NCBI GenBank assembly: GCA_964444795.1
Contig: CAYUIQ010000200.1
Coordinates: 1-16,609 of the forward strand
DNA: 16,609 nucleotides
Reading direction: 5' to 3'
Origin: JABMRP01 sp964444795
GTDB taxonomy: Bacteria > Planctomycetota > Planctomycetia > Pirellulales > Thermoguttaceae
Every line of letters starts with the position of its first letter. Position 1 is the first letter of the stretch. Position numbers and translations under genes: made by a program. Positions 8,801 through 14,983 of this stretch are shown here, piece after piece. The notes beneath the pieces are model-generated. The model had not been told where the DNA came from. It made no database searches and was given only the letters and a program-made list of their open reading frames with translations.

Positions 8801-9233
8801 ACTGGTCTGGCGGCATTTCAACGGGAAACAGTTCGACGAGGGGTTGGAGGAGATGACCGAGCTGTTTTCGACGGTCGTCAAGCCGGCCAGACCGGGTGAA
8901 GTCTACCCCCCCTCGGCGAAGCGGCTGTTCACCAGCGCGGGAATACTTCGCCAGTACGCGGCGGTCATAGGAAAAGAAGTTGGCGACGTGGCAGCCGGCC
9001 TCGACGAGGCGGTGGCAAAGCATCCCGCGGCGGCCGGGAAGGTGTATCAGGACGGGCGCACCGAGGTCTCGACGAAGATTGCCGCCTTCGATCTCGAAAT
9101 CCAGCAAGGGGGCGACTACAATGTGGAGCAGAGCAGGCGCCGCTTGACGACCTATATCGAGTTTCCCTACATAACCGTCGCCGAGGAAATCCGAACGGGG
9201 CTCGATTCCTCTTTGCCGGCTATCAGACCCTAG
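5865..9233 (+). CDS. Membrane Ser/Thr kinase fused to a caspase-like (C14) protease
   Basis: 1122 residues. Kinase domain 7-275: glycine loop reduced to one Gly (G16; sequence IATGDYAAV), VAVK lysine K36, E55, catalytic loop HGDVKPSN (D126, N131; a non-RD form with G125 for Arg), DFG 144-146 and APE 167-169. An Arg cluster precedes a membrane helix at 299-321, so the kinase should be cytoplasmic and the rest outside. Residues about 332-655 form four tandem repeats of about 80 residues sharing a 'LND...DL.PGDRV.V' core, reminiscent of DUF5666-type beta units. A caspase-like domain (about 657-900) follows, with His H735 (FAGHAY) and Cys C785 (LLDCCRAD). The last 220 residues are helical and unrecognised. 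A TTG at 5841 would add 8 residues; the ATG is preferred because it opens directly on the kinase fold. The substrate is unknown. Confidence 0.9.
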   Translation: MPSNERYEILDQIATGDYAAVYRARDRELQREVAVKQIHAQFLADRQQLDRYWHEAQLLAALHHPNILTIYDIVRPKGWLILELMRGSLAENVKKAPLDLGALRMAMLHSLHALQFLHANGIVHGDVKPSNLLLDRQKLVKLGDFGLARRASDESGSLLKGTTKYMAPEVVSDQCGAVGPAADLYSLGFSAYELMCGPQFESLFPGLYSYGRDTQIAWMMWHATVDRKLPAIPEVLEGVPDDLALVIGKLVRKDQQQRYQSAQEVINDLTTTPIELRPPEQAEQDEEKIDEKAGRRRRLLIGGGIALVCCLLLAIFLLPGKEPVVETPPEPVPIEGVVAEVLLDERKLIVRLAENDKPEELDILSQHHVYVNDKQQLPRNLKSGDFVTIRYFFDDAGRRLMEIRANRPQKNTGVIVDVKAPAGRMEFTTIVDGDPVSHTVTVGRRAKITLNDSDSIDSRPLTLADLHQDDRVTVSHVEQEGRRRAMEIHALRVVSVEGTIYALASELGGDRGAISLALGDAEDPAIETHPLAPDCEVMLNDSLVQWTDLQPGDRVSVKRDVEIVRIDAQRMLTLSGKVVTVPRGAQLLVVVPDGEERAVNIDVDDLCETITLASEPARLAQLRPGDEVRIEHSSLDVGADRPKALSIAAVRPPDLTKRAILIAVGNYDDVTLASPGATAADAQLLRDALVRRYQVADEHAQLLSDPGRIVIERTLDEAVSLLGEEDSLLVFFAGHAYTDEEGRVYLAPSDFTLDRIAASGILLKDLVDKMEECQAGEKLLLLDCCRADAGGDLVARQPSTAEMLHSLDHASGRTYLRTVAAVASCSAGQRGVHWEQEEHGLFGYYLARAYAGEADQNANLRIDPSELEAFLTRQMAATAETIASQATPEVFYPDATPPRLGAEARKAIGDLLLHIHDSRLSVDSLRGQYVTARGLAAGEPDADLVWALLLLKARKLTEAGTLLEGVKNAAPRSVLPRELLVWRHFNGKQFDEGLEEMTELFSTVVKPARPGEVYPPSAKRLFTSAGILRQYAAVIGKEVGDVAAGLDEAVAKHPAAAGKVYQDGRTEVSTKIAAFDLEIQQGGDYNVEQSRRRLTTYIEFPYITVAEEIRTGLDSSLPAIRP

Positions 9234-9235
9234 GA
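9232..9235 (+). promoter_or_regulatory. Ribosome binding site overlapping the kinase-caspase stop codon
   Basis: AGGA shares two bases with the TAG stop of the kinase-caspase gene (9231-9233). It lies 7 bases before the GTG at 9243 and only 4 before the TTG at 9240, so it favours the GTG start and suggests coupled translation. Confidence 0.55.
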
Positions 9236-9242
9236 TACTTTG

Positions 9243-9689
9243 GTGAAAGCAACCCAAGGACAAATCGGCCGAGTTTTTGTCATCCGGCTGGAAGACGGCG
9301 ACGAACTGCCCGGCTGTATCGAGCAGTTCGCGCTGGACAACGGCGTATCGGTCGGGCAGGTGATCCTGGTCGGTGGAATCGGTGCCGGCGAGGTGGTTGT
9401 CGGGCCGAGGCATTCCGACGCCATGCCCCCCGAACCCATGCTCCTGCCCGTCGATGGTGCCCACGAAGTGGTCGGAGTCGGCGTGTTGGCCCCGGGAGCA
9501 GATGGAAAGCCGGCCCTTCATATCCATGCCGCGCTGGGGCGGTCGGGCAATACGCTCACCGGGTGCCTGCGTCCCGGCGTGTCGGCCTGGCTGGTTGGCG
9601 AAGTCATCCTTTATGAAATCACCGGCACCCGCGCGCGGCGCGTCTTCGATTCCGCCAGCGAGTTTTCTTTGTTGGAACCGGAAGACTGA
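9243..9689 (+). CDS. PPC/DUF296-domain protein
   Basis: 148 residues, nearly all one PPC (plants and prokaryotes conserved, DUF296) domain. Visible hallmarks are 'EDGDELPGCIEQFA' at the start, 'VGGIGAGEVVVG', an HIH motif at 93-95 that in bacterial members can bind metal, and 'LTGCLRPGVSAWLVGEVIL'. In plants this domain occurs with AT-hooks in nuclear proteins; bacterial single-domain members form trimers of unclear function. There is no signal peptide, so it should be cytoplasmic. The GTG start is picked because the AGGA overlapping the previous stop is well placed for it. The 9-base gap to the kinase-caspase gene suggests one transcript. The domain call is good; the biological role is open. 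Confidence 0.85.
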   Translation: MKATQGQIGRVFVIRLEDGDELPGCIEQFALDNGVSVGQVILVGGIGAGEVVVGPRHSDAMPPEPMLLPVDGAHEVVGVGVLAPGADGKPALHIHAALGRSGNTLTGCLRPGVSAWLVGEVILYEITGTRARRVFDSASEFSLLEPED

Positions 9690-9706
9690 AGAGGGAGAAC
9701 TCGATC

Positions 9707-10912
9707 ATGTCGTGCAAGGTCTCGCGCCGCACATTCCTGACGCGTCATCTACCGGCGGCCGGATTGCTGGCCGGCGGCGGACTGTCCGCGCTGGCCCAAA
9801 CGCAAACTCCCCGCATAATACCCGATCGCTCGGCAGACGCTCCCAGCTTGCCGGTAGCCATCGCGCGATGCGCGTCCTACGAGCCGAAGCGCCTGCGAGC
9901 CAAGGTCGACACAATGTTGGGCCAGATCGGCGGAATCGGGAAGTTGGTCCAGGGCAAGACGGTGTCGATCAAGTTGAATCTCACCGGGGGGCCGCGCATG
10001 ACGTTGGGCGGGCTGCCCGCCTATCGCACCTACCACGTCCACCCCAACATGGTGGCCGCCCTGGCCGCTGCGGTGGCCGACGCCGGCGCGCAACGCATCG
10101 TCATCATCGAAAGCAACTATTCGGACCGCCCGATCGAGGAAGTGCTCACCGGCGGTGGTTGGGATGTCGCGGCGATCAAGTCGGCCGGCTCGCATCGCGT
10201 CACCTTCGAGGATACGCGCAATCGTGGAAAATGGCCCGCCTATAGCCGGTTGAAGGTCTCTTGGGGCGGCCTGATCTACCCTGCCTTCGACGTCAACGCG
10301 CGATACGAGAAGACCGACGTCTTCATTTCGCTGGCCAAGATGAAGGATCACGCCAACGCGGGCGTTACGCTGGCGGTGAAAAACGTCTTCGGCATGCCGC
10401 CCACCTCGCTCTACGGCAACGACGCCCCCAACGAGAAGACGACCAGTTTTCGGGGCAATATCTTTCACAAGGGCCACGAGGTTCCCGACGGAGTACCCGG
10501 TGAAGTGGATCACGGCCTGGAGCCTCACTGGTCGCAGCGTGTACCGCGGATCACCGTCGACGTGCTGGGAGCCCGGCCAATCGATCTGTCGGTGATCGAT
10601 GGGATCGAAAGCAACCGTGGGGGTGAGGGCCCCTGGATCAAAGGTAGCGAGCCGATCCAGCCACATTTGCTGTTGGCAGGGCGCAACGCCGTCTGCACGG
10701 ATTCCGTTTGCACGGCGGTGATGGGCTACGACCCGATGGCTGCTACTGGCGAATTTCCTTTTCCCGGCGAAAATCACCTCGCCTTGGCGGCACGGCTCGG
10801 CGAGGGCATCCACGACCCGAAGCAGATCGAAGTAGCCGGGCTATCGATCAAAGAGGCCGTGCATCCTTTCAACCCCCGCCGCCTGACCGTCGGCAAACCG
10901 ATCGCCACATAG
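9707..10912 (+). CDS. Tat-exported DUF362-domain protein
   Basis: 401 residues. The N-terminus has a twin-arginine motif SRRTFL (R7, R8), a hydrophobic Gly/Ala/Leu stretch and a likely cleavage after ALA at 28-30, so the protein is probably exported folded through the Tat pathway. The rest matches DUF362: 'KTVSIKLNL', 'HPNMVAALAAAVADAGAQRIVIIES', 'DVFISLAKMKDHANAGVTLAVKN' and 'DLSVIDGIESNRGGEGPW'. No ferredoxin-like CxxC cluster, found in some relatives, is present. The function of the family is not established. The ATG follows a GGGAG site at 9692-9696 and lies 17 bases after the PPC gene, so it may share its transcript. The stop codon lies inside a palindrome. Confidence 0.87.
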   Translation: MSCKVSRRTFLTRHLPAAGLLAGGGLSALAQTQTPRIIPDRSADAPSLPVAIARCASYEPKRLRAKVDTMLGQIGGIGKLVQGKTVSIKLNLTGGPRMTLGGLPAYRTYHVHPNMVAALAAAVADAGAQRIVIIESNYSDRPIEEVLTGGGWDVAAIKSAGSHRVTFEDTRNRGKWPAYSRLKVSWGGLIYPAFDVNARYEKTDVFISLAKMKDHANAGVTLAVKNVFGMPPTSLYGNDAPNEKTTSFRGNIFHKGHEVPDGVPGEVDHGLEPHWSQRVPRITVDVLGARPIDLSVIDGIESNRGGEGPWIKGSEPIQPHLLLAGRNAVCTDSVCTAVMGYDPMAATGEFPFPGENHLALAARLGEGIHDPKQIEVAGLSIKEAVHPFNPRRLTVGKPIAT

Positions 10913-10944
10913 TAGCCATCTCGCTCCGCGAGATGTAGCTACTA
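10910..10944. repeat. Palindrome overlapping the DUF362 stop codon
   Basis: The inner stem CATCTCGC (10917-10924) and GCGAGATG (10928-10935) encloses TCC. The outer stem TAGTAGC (10910-10916) and GCTACTA (10938-10944) pairs after a two-base TA bulge, giving 15 pairs in all. The first three bases are the TAG stop of the DUF362 gene. No T-run follows. The sequence type resembles palindromes dispersed in planctomycete genomes (from memory). Confidence 0.7.
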
Positions 10945-10973
10945 TACGCGCCGAACCCGATGTCCGCTCATAC

Positions 10974-10979
10974 GAGGAG
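10974..10979 (+). promoter_or_regulatory. Ribosome binding site that sets the ceramidase-like start
   Basis: GAGGAG lies 7 bases before the ATG at 10987. It is inside the coding frame that would begin at an upstream ATG (10960), so it favours the later start, which also gives a clean signal peptide. Confidence 0.65.
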
Positions 10980-10986
10980 TCACGCC

Positions 10987-12525
10987 ATGATCCACGTTCA
11001 GCAAACCTTCCGTTCTCTTGCGGTGCTTGTCGCCTTGACGACCGCCTCCATTGTACCCTCCGCTTTCGCCGATGACGAGTCGCCCTCGATGGAAGCCGGC
11101 TTTGCCGAACGGGACATTACGCCCGAGATCGGCATGGAACAGCCGGGCGGTTACGGCAAAGCTTACCACCGTTCGATTCACGATCCGTGCAAAGTGCGGG
11201 CGGCCGTGTTCGACGACGGGAAGAAACGGGTGGCGCTGGTCGGCGTCGATGCGCTGATTGTGCGACGGCCGTTGGTCGAGGCGGTACGAAAGGCGATCGA
11301 AGCGAAATGCGGGATTCCGCCCGAGTGTGTGCTGATCGGCGCTTCCCATTCGCACAGTTCGGGTCCGACGGGAATGATCCTGCCGGGCGAGTACGACCAC
11401 GCGCCGGCCGACGTGCGGGCGCTGGCCTACGAGAAATCGTCGTGTGCCAACGCGAAGTACCTGGCGACCGTCGAGCGGGAGATCGTCGCGGCCGTCTGCG
11501 CCGCCGACTCCGCCGGGGTCGAGGCTCGTTGCGGTGCCGGCAGCGGAGAGGAAGGCACCGTGGCGTACAACCGGCGGTTTCGCATGAAAGACGGGCTGAC
11601 GTTTACGCATCCGCGCCAGGGCAATCCGGACATCGTCGAAGTGGCCGGTCCGATCGACCCCGAGGTCGGCGTCATCGGCGTATGGGACCACGACGGCAAA
11701 CTGCTCGGGTGTGTGGTCAACTACGCCTGTCATGCGACGACCAGTCCCGGCGGTGCTTCGGCTAATTGGATCTACTACATGGAACAGGCGATTCGCGGGT
11801 CACTGGGCGAGGATGCCGTGGTCGTTTTTCTGGCCGGGGCCTGTGGCGATATCACCCAAGTCGACAACAGGAGCCCCTACACGTTTCCCCAACGCGAGAA
11901 GTGGGCTCGGCTGGTCGGCGGATGCGTGGGCGCCGAGGCGGTGAAGGTGTTGCTGAAAATGGAGCCGGGTGTCTTGCTCCCACTGGACGCCCGCTCGAAG
12001 CAAATCGAGATTCCCCGGCGGGTGCCGAGCCCCGAGCGCGTTGCGCGGTGCCGCGAACTGGTCGTCAAGGATCCCAAGGAAGTCGGCGCGGCCGAGTGGA
12101 CGTTCGCCAAAGAGATCGTCTTGCTCGATGCGCTGCTGGCCGAGGCAACGGCCGTGCCGGTCGAGGTGCAGGTCGTGCAAGTGGGGCCCGCGGTGTTTGT
12201 GAGCAACCCGGCCGAGTTCTTCTGCCAGCTTGGGCTCGACATCAAGTCGGGCAGCCCGTTTCCGCTGACCTTTCCCGTCGAATTGGCAAACGGATGCGTC
12301 GGCTACGTTCCCACGGCCGAAGCGCTCGGGCCCCACGGCGGCGGCTACGAAACCCGACTGACCAGCTACAGCAATCTGGTCCCTGCCGCGGGGAAAACAC
12401 TAGTCGACACGGGCCTGGAACTAGTCGAGCAACTCACCCCCGGCGTCATTCCCACCCGCCCCAAAGCCGCCCCATTTAGCGGCCAAGGCTGGTCGTACGG
12501 CAGCGTGCCGCCGGAATTGGAGTGA
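10987..12525 (+). CDS. Exported neutral/alkaline ceramidase-family protein
   Basis: 512 residues with a signal peptide (hydrophobic 9-25, likely cleavage after AFA at 29-31). It matches the N-terminal domain of neutral/alkaline non-lysosomal ceramidase: 'AGFAERDITPEIG' at the start, HSHSSG (H121-G126) and NYACHATT (H249) as the likely zinc histidines, and E410 (NPAEF) and Y440 (GYVPT) in places that would fit the other zinc ligands. The position expected for the nucleophilic Ser of characterised ceramidases reads GDITQ (T290). At 512 residues it is shorter than classical enzymes of about 650 and lacks the C-terminal beta domain. It may therefore be a hydrolase of another amide or ester. The start at 10987 is preferred over 10960 because of GAGGAG and the signal peptide. 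Its end faces the receiver gene 10 bases away. Confidence 0.82.
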   Translation: MIHVQQTFRSLAVLVALTTASIVPSAFADDESPSMEAGFAERDITPEIGMEQPGGYGKAYHRSIHDPCKVRAAVFDDGKKRVALVGVDALIVRRPLVEAVRKAIEAKCGIPPECVLIGASHSHSSGPTGMILPGEYDHAPADVRALAYEKSSCANAKYLATVEREIVAAVCAADSAGVEARCGAGSGEEGTVAYNRRFRMKDGLTFTHPRQGNPDIVEVAGPIDPEVGVIGVWDHDGKLLGCVVNYACHATTSPGGASANWIYYMEQAIRGSLGEDAVVVFLAGACGDITQVDNRSPYTFPQREKWARLVGGCVGAEAVKVLLKMEPGVLLPLDARSKQIEIPRRVPSPERVARCRELVVKDPKEVGAAEWTFAKEIVLLDALLAEATAVPVEVQVVQVGPAVFVSNPAEFFCQLGLDIKSGSPFPLTFPVELANGCVGYVPTAEALGPHGGGYETRLTSYSNLVPAAGKTLVDTGLELVEQLTPGVIPTRPKAAPFSGQGWSYGSVPPELE

Positions 12526-12535
12526 GCCATACGGG

Positions 12536-12913
12536 CTAGAGGCATGCCGGCGCCGGCGAGCCGCAGAGGAGGACTTCCTGCAATTGTTCCGGCAGGAACG
12601 GTTTGACGATGAAGTCCTGGGCCCCCTTGCGAATGGCTTCGGAAATCAACTTCGTCTGGTTCAGGGCACTGATCACGTAGATCTTCGCCTCGGGATCCTC
12701 GGCAAGGATCCGTTGCAGAGCCCAGAGTCCGTCGGTCTCGGGCATGACAATGTCCATCGTGACCGCGTCGGGCTGGAGTTCCCGGTACAGGTCGACCGCT
12801 TCGCTGCCGTTGCTGGCTTCGCCGACCACCTCCCAACCGCTGTCGACGAGCGTATCGCCGATCATCTTCCGCATCAGCAACGAGTCGTCGACGATCAATA
12901 CCCTCTTCGACAT
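12536..12913 (-). CDS. Stand-alone CheY-like response regulator receiver
   Basis: 125 residues, a single receiver domain without an output domain. The acidic pair D9-D10, phospho-acceptor D54 (VTMDIVMPETDG), S82 and K104 (VKP) are all present, so phosphorylation should work. Such proteins act by binding a partner, as CheY does at the flagellar motor, or by passing phosphate along a relay. No histidine kinase is in the window. An AAGGGAAG stretch on the minus strand precedes the ATG. The last ten residues (CGSPAPACL end) form an unusual Cys/Pro tail beyond the fold. It converges on the ceramidase-like gene with 10 bases between stops. Confidence 0.9.
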   Translation of the reverse strand: MSKRVLIVDDSLLMRKMIGDTLVDSGWEVVGEASNGSEAVDLYRELQPDAVTMDIVMPETDGLWALQRILAEDPEAKIYVISALNQTKLISEAIRKGAQDFIVKPFLPEQLQEVLLCGSPAPACL

Positions 12914-13263
12914 GGTTTGCTTCCCTTGTTTTCCGGGGTTTGTCTGTTCGTTACTTGGTCGGCGGGAAGTCGGGCTCCGCGCGCGAATGGTCTGGGAAAA
13001 TATAGATTGCCCGTGGGCCCGTCGCTCGGGGTGTTCGGTCTATTGTAAGAAATCGACCGAGGTCCGACGCGCGGCCGGCGGGTATTCCCTCGAATCGTTA
13101 TATCCCGATCTCGCGGATCCCGTACGATCCGAATAATCTCGCCAAACCGCTGCGCGGATTTGGAAATATCGAGTTGGCCTCGCGTCACCTGAAGTTGCTT
13201 TTGGGCAACATTCGATAGATCCAATGGCGGAGATGCCGTGCAAAGACAAAGGGGAATCGAGTG
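12914..13263. other. Divergent intergenic region without a gene
   Basis: 350 bases between the receiver gene (-) and the small membrane protein gene (+), which must hold the promoters of both. AT-rich patches at 12998-13005 and 13099-13104 are possible -10 elements, but no convincing -35 pairs with them. A small hairpin, GTTGC (13194-13198) and GCAAC (13205-13209), sits 55 bases before the + start. No ORF here looks coding. Confidence 0.5.
13250..13255 (+). promoter_or_regulatory. Ribosome binding site of the small membrane protein
   Basis: AGGGGA lies 8 bases before the ATG at 13264 and 5 before an in-frame GTG at 13261. Spacing favours the ATG. Confidence 0.6.
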
Positions 13264-13551
13264 ATGGAAATCAATCGCAATCAGTATTTCATGTTCGGGT
13301 TGATCCTGGTGGCCCTGGGGCTTCAGTTCGTGATGGTCGAGTCCTTTGTGCTCACCGCGGAAACAACCAGCCTGCTGGCCGAAAGCACCGGACACAGTAC
13401 GGCCCATGCCGACGAGGGCAATACGTTGCTCGCCATGGATACGCCCGTATTTAAGAAAACGGTGCGCACCCCGCCCTGGATCGGCCCGGCCATGCTCTCG
13501 GCGGGCGTGGTGCTCATTTTCACCAGCCTGGCCATGCGATCACCCGACTGA
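13264..13551 (+). CDS. Small protein with two membrane helices, function unknown
   Basis: 95 residues. Two hydrophobic helices (about 8-25 and 73-91) flank a polar loop of about 45 residues rich in Thr, Ser, Ala and His. The N-terminus MEINRNQYF is short and polar. No catalytic motif is visible. The strong AGGGGA site and correct spacing support a real gene. It lies alone on the + strand between divergent and convergent genes, so it should be its own transcription unit. The loop side is uncertain because charges at both ends are modest. Confidence 0.75.
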   Translation: MEINRNQYFMFGLILVALGLQFVMVESFVLTAETTSLLAESTGHSTAHADEGNTLLAMDTPVFKKTVRTPPWIGPAMLSAGVVLIFTSLAMRSPD

Positions 13552-13568
13552 CGGCCCCAAGGCGGTCA
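13549..13568. terminator. Possible bidirectional hairpin between convergent genes
   Basis: TGACGGCC (13549-13556) and GGCGGTCA (13561-13568) pair with one G-G mismatch around the loop CCAA. The arms contain the TGA stop codons of both convergent genes. There is no T-run on either side, so termination is only a suggestion. Confidence 0.3.
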
Positions 13569-14438
13569 TTGCCCGCGGCCCGTACGCTCGGTCGCTAGAA
13601 ATCGCCGTCCGGTCGCCTGCTGCAGCCGGTCGCGCGCCGCACTGTACGGGCGGAGGCGAACGTCGGTGACCGTCCTCTCGAACACGCCCCGACCCGGCAC
13701 GCTCAGCCGAACGTGGACCGTTCCATGGGATGACGTGGCCAGATCGAACTCCGGATGAACCGCTCGATACGGCAACCGGTATTGGGCAACTCCCCCGACG
13801 AAATGCTCGGGCAATACGCGATGGCTCCAACGCCCCAGCCGTACCGGATACCGCCCGTGACGCGTGCCCAACAGTTCGACTTGCAGGGTGCCGTGCATCC
13901 GAACGACCTCGCCGTCGGTCGTCCGCGGCCGGATCATCACCACCAGCCCGTCTTGCTCGACGTCTCCGTCCCAGTTGACCGCGCGGGCATCGACTTCCAG
14001 GGAATCGATTTCCGGGGAAGGAGCCGCGGCATCGCCCGTATCCGCCGGTACGCTCGGTCCAGGCGAACCTTCCCACACGATCCGCCCGCTGTCGCGCGGC
14101 ACGCCTCTCGGCGGTGGCGTGGGACCTGCTACCTCAATGGCCTGTCGACGAAGCTCTGCCCGGTCGATCGGTCGGCCCGCCACGCTGGCTCCTTCGATGT
14201 GATTCCACGCGATGGAACGCCGGATCGAAATCCCTCCCTGCTGCCACCGCAGCCAGAGACTTTGGCCGTCACTGGCCGGGTCGATCATGCCGCGGACGTT
14301 TCGTCCGCTGATCAACTCGATCGCCACGGGTTCGGCGTCTGGTTCCATTGCCGGGAGCCGCGCGGCGGCGGTGTCCAAGACGGCAGCAGATGCTACCGCG
14401 ATCATCCCGAGAAAGAACAACGGCCAAGGTCGTTTCAT
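13566..14438 (-). CDS. Exported protein of unknown function
   Basis: 290 residues from the ATG at 14438; an in-frame ATG at 14456 would add six residues. The later start is chosen because MKRPWPLFFLGMIAVASA is a clean signal peptide and a GGGAG sequence lies upstream of it. Residues about 37-105 hold a beta-rich unit ('IELISGRNVRGMI', 'LWLRWQQGGISIRRSIAW') that looks like a small barrel. A Pro/Gly/Ser linker follows to about 140. The C-terminal 150 residues are beta-rich, with 'NWDGDVEQDGLVVMIRP' and 'LGRWSHRVLPEHF', possibly a beta-sandwich. No catalytic motif stands out. It looks like an extracytoplasmic protein of a planctomycete-restricted family. It converges on the small membrane protein gene with a 14-base gap. 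Confidence 0.75.
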   Translation of the reverse strand: MKRPWPLFFLGMIAVASAAVLDTAAARLPAMEPDAEPVAIELISGRNVRGMIDPASDGQSLWLRWQQGGISIRRSIAWNHIEGASVAGRPIDRAELRRQAIEVAGPTPPPRGVPRDSGRIVWEGSPGPSVPADTGDAAAPSPEIDSLEVDARAVNWDGDVEQDGLVVMIRPRTTDGEVVRMHGTLQVELLGTRHGRYPVRLGRWSHRVLPEHFVGGVAQYRLPYRAVHPEFDLATSSHGTVHVRLSVPGRGVFERTVTDVRLRPYSAARDRLQQATGRRFLATERTGRGQ

Positions 14439-14983
14439 CACACTTTCGGCTCCCATTGCTCCGGATGACGGGCCGCGAGAAAACAGCGGTCGGCGCAGGT
14501 AGATTCATTGAAAGGGCAAACGGTGCGCCACGACTCCAACGGGAACTGGACGGCCGTGACGGAAACAGTTGTCGGGCAGTGCTTTAGGAGTTTCGCCGGA
14601 GCAACCGGGGCGACGCGGTTAAGAGTCCCCGCCCGTTGGGGCGTTGTCTTTGGGCAACATCTCCCGTCCCGCGACCCGTTGAAGAACACAAGGTAGGCTT
14701 TATCTGAAAACCGGCCCGAAGCCGATTGTCGGCGTTGAAACCCGCGCGAAGTTCCGGTGGCGCCGGCAGCGGGGGAATGCGTCAGGAACAGACGCGGGAC
14801 GGACCGAAGAAGGATCCTGCACGGCGGACTGCAAAGATCGTAGACTTTCCGACAAAGATCAGCGACCCACGGGCCCCCAGAAGTGCCAACGGTGTGGCAG
14901 CGCCCATTCGCTTGGCGACCCAACCGCCCTTTGGTGAGCGAAGCAGCCGTACGCCGTACCCCTCCTACGCGGAGCACGACGTC
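14439..14983. other. Divergent intergenic region without a convincing gene
   Basis: 545 bases between an exported protein gene (-) and a membrane-anchored protein gene (+). The frame of the + gene stays open from 14726, but that part is basic, low in hydrophobics and unlike the rest. A weak promoter-like pair, TTGAAG at 14679 and TATCTG at 14701 with 16 bases between, is possible. A short hairpin at 14643-14658 resembles the one at 13194-13209. Nothing else was seen. Confidence 0.45.

Noticed and set aside
12546..12557. GCCGGCGCCGGC as a terminator between convergent genes
   Set aside because: It lies inside the receiver coding sequence, has no T-run and can arise from Pro/Ala codons in GC-rich DNA.
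14726..14983. 86-residue N-terminal extension of the membrane-anchored protein
   Set aside because: It would bury the signal sequence inside the chain and is basic, low-complexity sequence; the CGGAG before 14984 supports the shorter form.
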